A DNA stretch of 64,000 nt, from NCBI RefSeq assembly GCF_900103935.1, contig NZ_FNIC01000010.1, positions 40,011-104,010 of the forward strand. The letters are read 5' to 3'. Both the position numbers and the translations under genes were made by a program. Under the pieces are notes generated by a model. It had not been told where the DNA came from. It saw only the letters and a list, made by a program, of their open reading frames with translations, and searched no databases. This document shows, piece after piece, positions 34,109-42,735 of this stretch; the first letter of the stretch is position 1, and every line of letters begins with the position of its first letter. The stretch is from Nocardioides szechwanensis (GTDB lineage Bacteria > Actinomycetota > Actinomycetes > Propionibacteriales > Nocardioidaceae).

Positions 34109-35395
34109 TCATCGGGTGGTGGCCAGGCGGGCGAGGCGGGACAGGTACGCCGCGATGCCGGCCGTGCCCTGCATCCAGCCGACGCCGGGAGGGAGGAGCG
34201 GCTCCTCCGCCTGGTGCGCGACGAAGCGCCACCGGGCGCCGTGGTCGTCCACGACGGCACGCTCGACCAGGGCGTCGCCGAGGCGGCGTGCGAAGGCCAG
34301 GTCGCGCTCGTCGCCCCCGGACTCCCACGCGTCCAGGAAGACGTCGCCGACCCCGGCGGTGCCGCAGCAGCGTCCGTCGTTGTCCCAGAACCCGGGGCGC
34401 ATCCGGTCGGGCACCCCCGACGAGACCACGCTCGCGAGGAAGCGCCGCCGCCAGTGCGACGGTGCCTCGCCGGCGACCTGATCCACCCCGGCGTGCTGGA
34501 GGGCCGCGAAGAGCTGCGAGGTGCCGGCCGCGCCGTGGCACCAGCCGAACGACCAGGGCTCCTCGCCGGGGAGCGGGTCCGGTGCGTAGCGCGGCACCAC
34601 CAGCCCCTCACCACTCTGCTGCGCGAGGGCCAGCAGGTGCGCGGCGCCGGACGCGCCCGCGTCGACGAGGTCGCTGCGGTCCAGCTCGGCGCCGGCGAGG
34701 GCCAGGGCCGCGGCGATCCCGGCCGTCCCGTGCGACCAGTTGGGCATCTCGGTCGCCGGCGTCGTCCGGAACCGCTCGGGCACGAACCGCCAGCGCAGCC
34801 CGCCGTCGGCCGGCTCCGCCTCCGCCAGGAGTACGTCGGCAGCGTGCGCGGCAACGTGCGGGGCACCCGGGACGCGGTGGCGGATGCCCGCGACCGCGGC
34901 CAGCAGGACCCCCGCCGTGCCGAGCGTCGCGTCGTTGATGCGGGCGCCGGGCAGGAACCTGGGCGGCTCCGTGACCGCCTGCGGCCAGCCGTCGGCGGTG
35001 GCCAGCTCCGCGAGCCGCGCCAGCGCCGGCTCGGCCCCGTCGGCCCCGTCGGCCCCGTCGGTCCCGAGCGCGAGGAAGACGCCGACGTCGCCGGCGAGCC
35101 CGTCGAACCAGGTCGCGTCGGTCGTGGTGGCCAGCCTCGCGCGCAGCCGCTCGCCGATGCCCGCGGCCAGCTCGCTCTCCTCGGCGGTCCACGGTCGCGC
35201 GAGCCGGATCTCGGCCAGCGCGTGGGCGAGGCCGCCCACACCGCTGTGCAGACTGTCCCGGTCGGCCGGCGGGCCGGTGTCGTCCCGCCACGGCACGGAC
35301 GTGGGCACCCACGGGCCGTCGTCCCAGCGCACCTGGCCGAGGACCCAGCGCCAGGCGGCGTCGGCGACCCCGGCGTACGGCTCGGCCCCGGTCAC
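34109..35395 (-). CDS. Lanthionine-synthetase C-like (LanC-like) protein
   Basis: A 428-residue protein with the alpha-toroid repeats of the LanC family, seen as repeated G-x-x-G motifs: SLHSGVGGLAHALAE, WFDGLAGDVGVFLA, TLGTAGVLLA, WSHGTAGIAAALA, WCHGAAGTSQLFAAL, CCGTAGVGDVFLD and WMQGTAGIAAYL. The zinc site would use Cys from WCHG and from RCCGTAG; true lantibiotic cyclases have CHG at the latter position, so His is replaced by Cys. No precursor peptide or LanB/LanM gene is adjacent. A housekeeping LanC-like role is therefore as likely as peptide cyclisation. GTG 35395 is five bases after the desaturase stop. Confidence 0.82.
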   Translation of the reverse strand: MTGAEPYAGVADAAWRWVLGQVRWDDGPWVPTSVPWRDDTGPPADRDSLHSGVGGLAHALAEIRLARPWTAEESELAAGIGERLRARLATTTDATWFDGLAGDVGVFLALGTDGADGADGAEPALARLAELATADGWPQAVTEPPRFLPGARINDATLGTAGVLLAAVAGIRHRVPGAPHVAAHAADVLLAEAEPADGGLRWRFVPERFRTTPATEMPNWSHGTAGIAAALALAGAELDRSDLVDAGASGAAHLLALAQQSGEGLVVPRYAPDPLPGEEPWSFGWCHGAAGTSQLFAALQHAGVDQVAGEAPSHWRRRFLASVVSSGVPDRMRPGFWDNDGRCCGTAGVGDVFLDAWESGGDERDLAFARRLGDALVERAVVDDHGARWRFVAHQAEEPLLPPGVGWMQGTAGIAAYLSRLARLATTR

Positions 35396-35400
35396 GGGGG

Positions 35401-36609
35401 TCAGGCGAGGGCCAGCGCGCGGCGGAGGCCGGGACCGACGGCCCCCCGCGACCGGCGCGACTGGCGCCACAGCGACTTGAGCTGCGCCGGCACGTTGCGC
35501 CGGTTGGTCTCGGCGAGCCAGTCGTTGGGCAGCGACAGACGGAAGACTCGGTGCCAGGCACTGGCGACCTGCTGGGGGAGCGGCCGCGCGTTGTAGCTGA
35601 GCCCGTAGCGCTCGAAGAGCTGGCGCACCCGGGGCGCGATCTCGGAGTAGCGGTTGCTCGGCAGGTCGGGGAACAGGTGGTGCTCGATCTGGTGCGAGAG
35701 GTTGCCCGACATCAGGTGCATCAGCGGCGGGCCGGAGATGTTGGCCGAGCCGAGCATCTGGCGGAGGTACCACTCGCCGCGGGTCTCGTTCTGGGGCAGC
35801 TCACCCTGCTCGAAGGTCTCGACGCCCTCGGGGAAGTGGCCGCACATGATGATCGAGTGGCTCCACACGTTGCGCACGAAGTTGGCGGTCGCGTTGGCGG
35901 TGAGGGTGGCGAACCAGCCGCCCGGCCCGGCCAGCATCGGGTGCAGGACGTAGTCCTTGGTGATCCCCTTCGACGCCTTGGCCGCGGCCTCGCGGATCCT
36001 CGAGCGCAGCTCGGGCGTGATCCCCTTGCCCTCGCGCAGGTGCTCGCCGAACTCGATGTCGTACATCGCGATGCCGTACTCGAAGATGCAGGCGTTGAAG
36101 AAGTTCCACAGCGGCTGCACGAGGTAGCGGGGCTGCCACTCCTGGTCCTCGTCGACGCGCATGATGCCGTAGCCGAGGTCGTTGTCCTGGCCGAGGATGT
36201 TCGTGTAGGTGTGGTGGGTCTCGTTGTGCGCCCGCTTCCACTGCGCCGGCGGCGACGCGTGGTCCCAGTCCCAGGTCGACGAGTGGATCGTCGGGTCGCG
36301 CATCCAGTCCCACTGGCCATGCAGGACGTTGTGGCCGATCTCCATGTTGTCAAGGATCTTGGCCAGGCTCAGGGCGGCCGTGCCGGCCACCCACGCGGGC
36401 GGGAAGCGCCCGGCGAGCAGGATCACGCGGCTGGCGAGCTCGAGGCGTCGCTGCACGGCGATCACGCGTCGGATGTACGCCGCGTCGCGGGCACCGCGGG
36501 TGTCGAGGACGTCCTGCCGGATCAGGTCGAGCTCGCGCCCGATCTGCTCGACGTCGTCGGCCGTGAGGTGCTGCACCTGGCTGTGGGTCTGGCGCTGTAG
36601 CGCTGTCAT
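35401..36609 (-). CDS. Membrane fatty acid desaturase (acyl-CoA desaturase family)
   Basis: Introduces a double bond into an acyl chain with iron and oxygen. It has 402 residues and four hydrophobic helices. The three histidine boxes are HNVLHGQ (about residue 92), HNETHHTYTN (about 127) and HQIEHHLFP (about 310), the set for di-iron desaturases of the actinobacterial DesA3/linoleoyl-type group. It needs a ferredoxin or oxidoreductase partner, which is not adjacent. The LanC-like gene follows after five bases, so the two are probably co-transcribed. Regiochemistry (delta-9 most likely) is inferred. Confidence 0.92.
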   Translation of the reverse strand: MTALQRQTHSQVQHLTADDVEQIGRELDLIRQDVLDTRGARDAAYIRRVIAVQRRLELASRVILLAGRFPPAWVAGTAALSLAKILDNMEIGHNVLHGQWDWMRDPTIHSSTWDWDHASPPAQWKRAHNETHHTYTNILGQDNDLGYGIMRVDEDQEWQPRYLVQPLWNFFNACIFEYGIAMYDIEFGEHLREGKGITPELRSRIREAAAKASKGITKDYVLHPMLAGPGGWFATLTANATANFVRNVWSHSIIMCGHFPEGVETFEQGELPQNETRGEWYLRQMLGSANISGPPLMHLMSGNLSHQIEHHLFPDLPSNRYSEIAPRVRQLFERYGLSYNARPLPQQVASAWHRVFRLSLPNDWLAETNRRNVPAQLKSLWRQSRRSRGAVGPGLRRALALA

Positions 36610-36690
36610 CTGGGGTCCTTGCGCGTGGGGGTCGCGTGGTTCCGGTACCCAGTGTGGCGGCTGGGCAACGCCGACGTCACCTCGGCTCGC

Positions 36691-37530
36691 TCAGGAGCGG
36701 AACGCGTCGGCAGGGTAGACACCGAGAATCTTGACGTCGGTGGTGAAGAACTGGAGCTCCTCGAGCGCATGGGCCAGGCCGACGTCGTCGGGGTGGCCGT
36801 CGACCTCGGCGAGGAACTGGGTGGCCGAGAAGTGCCCGCCCACCATGTAGCTCTCGAGCTTGGTCATGTTGACGCCGTTGGTCGCGAACCCCCCGAGCGC
36901 CTTGTAGAGCGCGGCCGGCAGGTTGCGGACGTTGAAGATGAAGCTGGTGACCACCGGGCCGTTGCCCGCGGCTGCCTCCACGAGCTCGCGGGAGAGCACC
37001 ACGAAGCGGGTGGTGTTGTGGTCCTCGTCCTCGATGTCCTCGGCGAGGATCTCCAGGCCGTAGATCTCGGCGGCCAGCGGCGGCGAGATCGCGGCCTGGG
37101 TCGGGTCGGCGGCCTCGGCGACCTCGCGCGCGGCGCCCGCGGTGTCGCCCGAGATGACGGGCACCAGGCCGTGCTCGCGGATCACCTTGCGGCACTGCCC
37201 GAGGGCGTGCACGTGGCTGTGCACGGTCTTGACCTGGTCGAGGGTCGCGCCCGGAACGCCCAGCAGGTGGAAGCGGATGCGCAGGAAGTGCTCGGCGATG
37301 ATGTGCAGCCCCGAGTCGGGCAGGAAGTGGTGGATGTCGGCCACCCGCCCGGCGATGGAGTTGTCGATCGGGATCATCGCCAGGTCGGCCTCGCCTGCCT
37401 CGACCGCGGCGAAGACGTCCTCGAAGGAGGCGCACGGCAGCGTGTCCCAGTCGGGGTAGTGCTGACGGCACACCTGGTGGGAGTTGGCGCCGGGCTCGCC
37501 CTGGTAGGCGATGCGTCGAGGGGATGTCAC
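36691..37530 (-). CDS. pheA: Prephenate dehydratase
   Basis: Converts prephenate to phenylpyruvate in phenylalanine synthesis. It has 279 residues, monofunctional (no chorismate mutase). RIAYQGEPGANSHQV opens the catalytic domain. IPIDNSIAGRVADIHHFLPD is the usual substrate loop (family consensus PIENS, here PIDNS). The TRF motif appears in DHNTTRFVVLSREL. The C-terminal ACT regulatory domain has the ES-x-M-x-GG type motif (LESYMVGGHFSATQFLAEVD), indicating phenylalanine feedback control. Its GTG start at 37530 is divergent from the DUF4446 gene, with very little space between. Confidence 0.93.
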   Translation of the reverse strand: MTSPRRIAYQGEPGANSHQVCRQHYPDWDTLPCASFEDVFAAVEAGEADLAMIPIDNSIAGRVADIHHFLPDSGLHIIAEHFLRIRFHLLGVPGATLDQVKTVHSHVHALGQCRKVIREHGLVPVISGDTAGAAREVAEAADPTQAAISPPLAAEIYGLEILAEDIEDEDHNTTRFVVLSRELVEAAAGNGPVVTSFIFNVRNLPAALYKALGGFATNGVNMTKLESYMVGGHFSATQFLAEVDGHPDDVGLAHALEELQFFTTDVKILGVYPADAFRS

Positions 37531-37553
37531 CCCCGCAGTTTAGGGTCGGGCGC

Positions 37554-37955
37554 GTGGTCTACCTCGCGCTGCTCAGCCTCGTGGTCGCGCTGGCCGCGTT
37601 GGCCGTCTCCGTCACGCTGCTGCGCCGGCTCGGCGCGGCCCGCCGGGCGGTCGACGCCGAGGCGCTCCCCGAGGACGTCCACGGCCTGCGCCAGGAGGTG
37701 GCGGCGCTGCGCGCCGAGGCCCGCGGCTCGCTGCGCCACGTCGCGGTCGTGAGGTACGACGCGTTCGCCGACATGGGTGGTCACCTGTCCTGGTCGCTGG
37801 CGCTGCTGGACGACGGCGGCAACGGCGTCGTACTCACCTCGATCCACGGGCGTTCCGACGCCCGCAGCTACGCCAAGAACGTCGCCGCGTGGTCCGCCGA
37901 GCAGCCGCTCTCGCCCGAGGAGGACGAGGCGATCGCGCACGCCCGCCCACGCTGA
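37554..37955 (+). CDS. DUF4446-family membrane-anchored protein
   Basis: A 133-residue protein. The N-terminus is a single hydrophobic anchor (VVYLALLSLVVALAALAVSV), followed by a helical linker. The conserved DUF4446 block is HVAVVRYDAFADMGGHLSWS then LTSIHGRSDARSYAKNV and LSPEEDEAIAHA. Function is unknown. GTG 37554 is preferred because the alternative ATG at 37524 would overlap the divergent pheA start. It ends just before a hairpin shared with the convergent SnoaL-like gene. Confidence 0.82.
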   Translation: MVYLALLSLVVALAALAVSVTLLRRLGAARRAVDAEALPEDVHGLRQEVAALRAEARGSLRHVAVVRYDAFADMGGHLSWSLALLDDGGNGVVLTSIHGRSDARSYAKNVAAWSAEQPLSPEEDEAIAHARPR

Positions 37956-37983
37956 CCCGTCACAAACTTTGCGACGGGTCAGC
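37951..37983. terminator. Bidirectional hairpin A between DUF4446 and SnoaL-like genes
   Basis: Perfect 11-base arms, GCTGACCCGTC and GACGGGTCAGC, enclose ACAAACTTTGC. It overlaps the last codons of both convergent genes. The same core with AAACTTT at the centre recurs as hairpin B at 38381-38413 (23 of 29 core bases identical), with compensatory changes in the stem. It may act as a terminator or as a palindromic repeat. Confidence 0.6.
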
Positions 37984-38365
37984 GGGTGAGCTCGGCGGCC
38001 ATGGCGGCGATGACCGCCTCGAGGCCCCGGATCGGGCGGACCATCACGGTGAACGACGTGAGACGTCCGTCCGGTCCCCAGCGCAGCATGTCGACGCCGT
38101 GCACCGTCTTGACGTCGAGCTCGGCCTCGAACTCCAGCACCGCGCTCGACTCCGACCACCACTCCTCGACGTAGCGCAGCGTCGGGCCGAGTACGACGAT
38201 CGCCGCAGCGAGGTAGGCCGTCGTCAGCGCCTTGCCCTCCTGGGGCTTGTGCACCGCCGGCGAGCGGAACACGACGTCGTCGGCGAGCAGGGCGTCCAAC
38301 CCGGCGGGGTCGCGGGACTCCGCGATCCGGTGCCACGCGGCCAGGGGCTCGGGGTGTGCGCTCAT
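37979..38365 (-). CDS. SnoaL-like/NTF2-fold protein
   Basis: A 128-residue protein of the nuclear-transport-factor-2 fold. LAAWHRIAESRDPAGLDALLADDVVFRSPAVHKP, a continuous N-terminal helix-strand unit, and the later phrase VHGVDMLRWGPDGRLTSFTVMVRP are typical of SnoaL-like proteins. Members include steroid isomerases, polyketide cyclases and non-catalytic ligand binders; this one has no diagnostic catalytic Asp or His that I can assign. It lies between the two related hairpins at 37951 and 38381 and looks like an independent unit. Function is unknown. Confidence 0.8.
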   Translation of the reverse strand: MSAHPEPLAAWHRIAESRDPAGLDALLADDVVFRSPAVHKPQEGKALTTAYLAAAIVVLGPTLRYVEEWWSESSAVLEFEAELDVKTVHGVDMLRWGPDGRLTSFTVMVRPIRGLEAVIAAMAAELTR

Positions 38366-38380
38366 GGCACCCAGTTAACC

Positions 38381-38413
38381 GTTGACCCGCCCGAAACTTT
38401 CGGGCGGGTCAAC
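38381..38413. repeat. Hairpin B, related to hairpin A
   Basis: Perfect 16-base arms (GTTGACCCGCCCGAAA and TTTCGGGCGGGTCAAC) around one C. It lies 15 bases upstream of the SnoaL-like ATG, on the promoter side, so it is not a terminator for that gene. Its core is homologous to hairpin A. Confidence 0.6.
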
Positions 38414-38464
38414 CTCATTCAGGGGTCACGAACCGGGATGTACGAGCGCAGCGAGTACTCCCAC

Positions 38465-38485
38465 TGGAAGGACGAAGTCCTTCCA
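38465..38485 (-). terminator. Short hairpin after the PAP2/diacylglycerol kinase gene
   Basis: TGGAAGGAC and GTCCTTCCA with a 3-base loop, four bases after the stop of the minus-strand gene that ends at 38489. The 50 bases on its other side contain only GAGCGCAGCGAG-type sequence and hairpin B. Confidence 0.5.
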
Positions 38486-38488
38486 CGG

Positions 38489-40063
38489 TCAGCGGGGGAC
38501 GCGCACCAGCAGACGGCCGTGGATGCACTCCATGTGGAGCTCCTTGCCGGGGCCGATGGAGTCGCCGTCGAGCTGGCGGGGGGTGCTGGTGTGGGCGCGC
38601 AGCGAGATCGTGTGGCCGGTCATCCGGTTGATCGTGTCGTCGGTGCGGGCGCCCTTGGACAGGACCCGGAAGACCAGCGGGATCCAGGAGAAGAAGTTGC
38701 GCGGGTGCAGGATCACGACGTCGAGCACGCCGTCGTCGATGGTGGCGTCGGGCAGCAGCGGCATGCCGGCCTGGAGGAAGCCGACGTTGCCGACGACCAC
38801 CGTGCGGGCGCGGTGGCGGGTGTACTCGCCGCCGTCGACGGAGATGTCGACGCGCACCGCCGGGAACATCAGGGACTTCATCCCGGCCACGAAGTAGGCC
38901 AGCCAGCCGACGCGCTTCTTGAGGTCCTCATTGACGCCCTCCATGATCGCGGCGTCGAAGCCCATGCCGGCCATGACCATGAAGTGGCTGTCCTCGAACC
39001 CGTCGCCGGACACCGCCACCATGTCGATCGCCCGGTCCTGGCCGGTGAGCGCGATGTCGATGGCGGCGCGGATGTAGAGCGGGATGTCGAGGTTGCGGGC
39101 CAGCAGGTTGCCGGTGCCGGCGGGCACGATCCCGACCGGGATGCCGGTGCCGGCGAGCTCGGCGCACACCTCGCGCACGGTGCCGTCGCCGCCGCACACG
39201 ATCACCAGGCCGGCGCCCTCGACGGAGGCCTGCTCGGCCTGGCCGGTGCCGGAGTCCTCGACGGTCGTCAGGTGCCAGCTCGGCTTCGACCAGCCGGCCT
39301 CGCTGGCCATCGCGTTGACGATCGACTGGAACTGGCCGACGTCCTCGACCTTGCTCGGGTTGAGTACGACGGACAGCTTGCGGCCCGACGGCATCGACTC
39401 CGCGAGCGGCTCGATCCGCGCCGCGTGGCTGCGGGGCAGCGGGCTGTAGAGCGCCAGCCCGAGCAGCACGAACCCCGCGCCCAGCAGCGTCCCCGCGACC
39501 ACGTCGGTGGGGAAGTGACGCCCGAGCAGGACCCGGTCGGCGGACACCACGAGCACGACGAGCAGCACCACGACGTAGGCCAGGCGGCGCACGCTCGACC
39601 GTCGTACGAGCATCAGCACCAGCACGATGACGACGCCGCCCAGTGCCGCGACCGACGACGCGTGGCCCGAGGGGAACGCGTTGTTGGACAGCAGCCACTC
39701 GGACTCCTGCCACTCCGGACGGTCCCGGGCCACCGCGAGCTTGATCAGCGTGGTCGCCAGTGCGGTCGTGGCCGTCACGCCCACGGTGTAGAACGCCGCC
39801 CGGCGGTGCCCCTTGACCAGCATCGCGATCGTGAGGACCGCGGCGTACGCCGTCATGGCGGGCGTGGAGAAGGCCAGCTCGATGCCGCGCAGCACCCGCC
39901 TCAGGCCGTTGTCGTCGACCGCCCACGTGCGCGCGGCGTTGCCGCGGTCGTCGAAGTCCGCCAGCGGCCCCCAGCCCTGCAGCACCGCGAGCGCCAGCAG
40001 CGCGACGCCGCCGAGACAGAGGGCACTCCAGGCGAGGACGGAGACGCGGGAACGGTCGAGCAC
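38489..40063 (-). CDS. PAP2-phosphatase/diacylglycerol-kinase fusion protein
   Basis: A 524-residue membrane-attached lipid enzyme. The N-terminal 215 residues have about six helices and the three PAP2 motifs: KLAVARDRPEW (KX6RP), NNAFPSGHASS (PSGH), and SADRVLLGRHFPTDV (SRX5HX3D-like). The C-terminal 300 residues form a diacylglycerol-kinase catalytic domain: VVLNPSKVEDVGQF, then VIVCGGDGTVREV (nucleotide-binding GGDGT), then IVPAGTGNLLARNL, then DGFEDSHFMVMAGMGFDA. Phosphatase and kinase in one chain suggests cycling of a phospholipid or undecaprenyl intermediate. GTG 40063 is chosen; a GTG at 40090 is also in frame. Confidence 0.85.
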   Translation of the reverse strand: MLDRSRVSVLAWSALCLGGVALLALAVLQGWGPLADFDDRGNAARTWAVDDNGLRRVLRGIELAFSTPAMTAYAAVLTIAMLVKGHRRAAFYTVGVTATTALATTLIKLAVARDRPEWQESEWLLSNNAFPSGHASSVAALGGVVIVLVLMLVRRSSVRRLAYVVVLLVVLVVSADRVLLGRHFPTDVVAGTLLGAGFVLLGLALYSPLPRSHAARIEPLAESMPSGRKLSVVLNPSKVEDVGQFQSIVNAMASEAGWSKPSWHLTTVEDSGTGQAEQASVEGAGLVIVCGGDGTVREVCAELAGTGIPVGIVPAGTGNLLARNLDIPLYIRAAIDIALTGQDRAIDMVAVSGDGFEDSHFMVMAGMGFDAAIMEGVNEDLKKRVGWLAYFVAGMKSLMFPAVRVDISVDGGEYTRHRARTVVVGNVGFLQAGMPLLPDATIDDGVLDVVILHPRNFFSWIPLVFRVLSKGARTDDTINRMTGHTISLRAHTSTPRQLDGDSIGPGKELHMECIHGRLLVRVPR

Positions 40064-40142
40064 GGCGCCAAGTATGGGCGACCCGATCACACCGGCCCTA
40101 ACTGGGATGATCGGCGTCGAGCCACCCGGATAGCCTGAGGTC

Positions 40143-41411
40143 ATGATCGACCCGCGCATCCTCCGAGACGACCCAGACCGCGTACGAGCCGCCCAGGCCA
40201 AGCGTGGGCTGTCCGACGACGTCGTCGACCGGGCCCTCGCGGCCGACAAGGCCCGCCGCGCGGCGATCGCGACCTTCGAGGCCAAGCGCGGCGAGCAGAA
40301 GAGCCTCGGCAAGCTCATCCCCCAGGCACAAGGTGACGAGAAGCAGGCGCTGCTCGCGCAGACCAAGACCCTCTCGGCCGAGGTCAAGGAGGCCGAGGCC
40401 GCCCAGACGGCGGCCGAGGAGGAGTGGCAGCAGGCGCTGCTCTCCATCCCCAACCTGGCCGCCGACGAGGTCCCGGCCGGGGGTGAGGACGACTTCGTCG
40501 TGCTCGAGACCATCGGCACCCCGGCGGAGTTCGACTTCGAGCCGCGCGACCACGTCGAGCTCGGCCGGATCCTCGGCGCGATCGACCTCGACCGCGGCGC
40601 CAAGGTGTCGGGCTCGCGCTTCTACTTCCTCACCGGTGTGGGCGCCGAGCTGGAGTTCGCCCTGATCAACCTCGCCAACGAGACCGCCCGCGCCTTCGGC
40701 TTCACCCAGGTGATCGCGCCGTCGATGGTCAAGCCGCGCGCGATGGACGGCACCGGCTTCCTCGGCCAGGCCGCGGACGACGTCTATCGCATCGAGGGCC
40801 AGGACATGTACCTCGTGGGGACCTCCGAGGTCCCGATGGCGGCCTACCACTCCGACGAGATCCTGGACGGCGAGTCGTTGCCGCGCCGCTACGCCGCGTT
40901 CAGCCCCTGCTTCCGCAAGGAGGCAGGCTCGCACGGCAAGGACACCAAGGGGATCATCCGGGTCCACTGGTTCGACAAGGTGGAGATGTTCGTCTACACG
41001 ACCACCGAGGACTCCTACGCCGAGCACCAGCGGCTGCTCGACATCGAGAAGGCGTTCCTCGACAAGCTCGAGCTGGCCTACCGCGTGATCGACGTGGCCG
41101 CCGGCGACCTCGGTCTGTCCGCGCAGCGCAAGTTCGACTGCGAGGCGTGGATCCCCACCCAGGGCAAGTACCGCGAGCTCACCTCGACCTCCAACTGCAC
41201 GGAGTTCCAGACCCGGCGGCTCGACACCCGCGGCCGGTTCGGCAACGACATCCGGCCGATCGCCACGCTCAACGGCACCCTGTGCGCCATGACCCGCGCG
41301 ATCGTGGCGATCCTCGAGACCCACCAGCAGGCCGACGGCTCGGTGCGCGTGCCTAAGGCGCTCCAGCCCTGGCTCGGTGGGCGCGAGGTCCTGGTGCCGG
41401 TCGCCCCGTGA
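40143..41411 (+). CDS. serS: Seryl-tRNA synthetase
   Basis: Charges tRNA-Ser; two tRNA-Ser genes occur further along in this window. It has 422 residues. The N-terminal coiled coil (residues 1-110: RILRDDPDRVRAAQAKRG then LGKLIPQAQGDEKQALLAQT) precedes a class II catalytic core. Motif 2 is FSPCFRKEAGSHGKDTKGII and motif 3 begins LNGTLCAMTRAIVAILE. TSNCTEFQTRRLDTR is the Ser-specific segment. The upstream 79 bases show no T-box or other leader; TGAGGTC serves as the ribosome site. The next gene overlaps by GTGA, starting an operon of five genes. Confidence 0.96.
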   Translation: MIDPRILRDDPDRVRAAQAKRGLSDDVVDRALAADKARRAAIATFEAKRGEQKSLGKLIPQAQGDEKQALLAQTKTLSAEVKEAEAAQTAAEEEWQQALLSIPNLAADEVPAGGEDDFVVLETIGTPAEFDFEPRDHVELGRILGAIDLDRGAKVSGSRFYFLTGVGAELEFALINLANETARAFGFTQVIAPSMVKPRAMDGTGFLGQAADDVYRIEGQDMYLVGTSEVPMAAYHSDEILDGESLPRRYAAFSPCFRKEAGSHGKDTKGIIRVHWFDKVEMFVYTTTEDSYAEHQRLLDIEKAFLDKLELAYRVIDVAAGDLGLSAQRKFDCEAWIPTQGKYRELTSTSNCTEFQTRRLDTRGRFGNDIRPIATLNGTLCAMTRAIVAILETHQQADGSVRVPKALQPWLGGREVLVPVAP

Positions 41412-42253
41412 GCGAAGCCTCGAGCTGGACGCCCAAGCTGGTCGCCCTCGACATCGACGGAACCCTGCTCAAGTGGGTCGAGGGTGCCGGTACGACGTAC
41501 GAGACGATCGAGCAGTCCGTCTACGACGCCGTCCACCGCGTCCTCGACGCGGGTGCCCACGTGGTGCTCGCCTCGGGCCGCTCGCCGCACGGCATGACGC
41601 CCATCGCCGAGATGCTCGACCTCCGCGGCCAGCTCATCGACGGGGACGACGACCGGGTCTGGGTCGTGGCCAGCAACGGCGCCGTGGTCTTCCGGCACCC
41701 GCCGCTCGAGGTGGTGCACGAGGTGACCTTCGACGCCTCCTCGGCGGTCGCCGCCGTCCTGGAGCACCACCCCGAGGCGCTGGTCGCGGTCGAGGAGCGC
41801 GGGGTCGGCTACCGCGTGAGCAAGCACTTCCCGGTCGGTGAGCTCTCCGGCGACATGATCCTGACCGACGTCGAGGACCTCGTGAAGGGCCCGGTCAGCC
41901 GCGTGATCATCCGCGACCCGGCGGCCACCGCCGAGGAGTTCGTCGCGCTCGCGGCCAAGCTCGGGCTCCACGGCACCAACTACGTCGTGGGCTGGACGGC
42001 GTGGCTCGACCTCTCGCCGGTCGGCGTCTCCAAGGCGTCCGGGCTCGAGCACGTCACGGACAACCTCGGTCTCACCAAGCACGACGTGCTCGCCATCGGC
42101 GACGGCCGCAACGACATCGAGATGCTGCAGTGGGCCGGTCGCGGGGTCGCGATGGGCCAGGCCGTCCAGGACGTCATCGACGTCGCCGACGCGGTCACCG
42201 AGTCGGTCTACGAGGACGGCGCCGCCATCGAGCTCGACCGCTGGTTCGGGTGA
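41408..42253 (+). CDS. HAD-superfamily Cof-type phosphatase, copy 1
   Basis: A 281-residue phosphatase of the HAD IIB (Cof) type. Motif I is LVALDIDGTLLKW (nucleophile and acid Asp); motif II is VVLASGRSP; the motif III/IV block is HDVLAIGDGRNDIEMLQWAG, with a Lys in GVSKASGLEHV before it. A large cap domain occupies the centre. Substrate is unknown; such proteins often act on sugar phosphates or cofactors. It overlaps serS by four bases (GTGA) and the acetyltransferase gene by four bases (GTGA). Confidence 0.9.
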   Translation: MSEASSWTPKLVALDIDGTLLKWVEGAGTTYETIEQSVYDAVHRVLDAGAHVVLASGRSPHGMTPIAEMLDLRGQLIDGDDDRVWVVASNGAVVFRHPPLEVVHEVTFDASSAVAAVLEHHPEALVAVEERGVGYRVSKHFPVGELSGDMILTDVEDLVKGPVSRVIIRDPAATAEEFVALAAKLGLHGTNYVVGWTAWLDLSPVGVSKASGLEHVTDNLGLTKHDVLAIGDGRNDIEMLQWAGRGVAMGQAVQDVIDVADAVTESVYEDGAAIELDRWFG

Positions 42254-42735
42254 GCCGGCTCCCGGCCCTGATCAGCACCGACCGGCTGCGCCTCGTGCCG
42301 GTCACGATGGCCGACGCCGCCGACATGCTGGCCGGGCGCCACCAGGACCGCTGGCACCCCGACTACCCGCGCCCCGACGACCTCGACGCGGCGACCATGG
42401 TGCGCGAGGACGACACCTGGGGCCCCCGGCACATCGTGCTCGGGCGCCTGGCGGTCGGTGGCATCGGCTGCTTCGGGCCGCCGGACGACGGCGAGACCCA
42501 GGTGGGCTACGGACTCGTCGAGGCCGCCCGCGGCTCCGGGGTCGCGACCGAGGCCCTGCGTGCCCTGACCGCGGAGACCGACCGGCTCGGCGTCCGGCTC
42601 CGGGCCAGCGTCGAGCCCGGCAACCGGGCCAGTGTGCGGGTCCTCGCGAAGTGCGGCTTCACCGAGCTGCGCGGAAGCGACGAGGACGGCAACCTCGTCA
42701 TGGCCCGGCCGTTGCCCGTCCACCCGGCCCCGTGA
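42250..42735 (+). CDS. GNAT-family N-acetyltransferase
   Basis: A 161-residue acetyltransferase of the RimJ/RimL-like GNAT type. The start LISTDRLRLVPVTMADA, the acetyl-CoA loop region QVGYGLVEAARGSGVATEAL, and SVEPGNRASVRVLAKCGFTEL, where the last strand-helix is typical, identify the family. The acceptor is unknown. It sits between two HAD phosphatases with a 4-base overlap on both sides. Confidence 0.88.
   Translation: MSRLPALISTDRLRLVPVTMADAADMLAGRHQDRWHPDYPRPDDLDAATMVREDDTWGPRHIVLGRLAVGGIGCFGPPDDGETQVGYGLVEAARGSGVATEALRALTAETDRLGVRLRASVEPGNRASVRVLAKCGFTELRGSDEDGNLVMARPLPVHPAP

Noticed and set aside
35030..35070. Short GTCGGCCCC-type tandem repeat inside the LanC-like gene
   Set aside because: It encodes Gly-Ala-Asp repeats in frame and is a local low-complexity stretch, not a CRISPR or a mobile repeat.
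40064..40142. T-box or other leader before serS
   Set aside because: The gap is only 79 bases with no specifier stem or antiterminator; no support.
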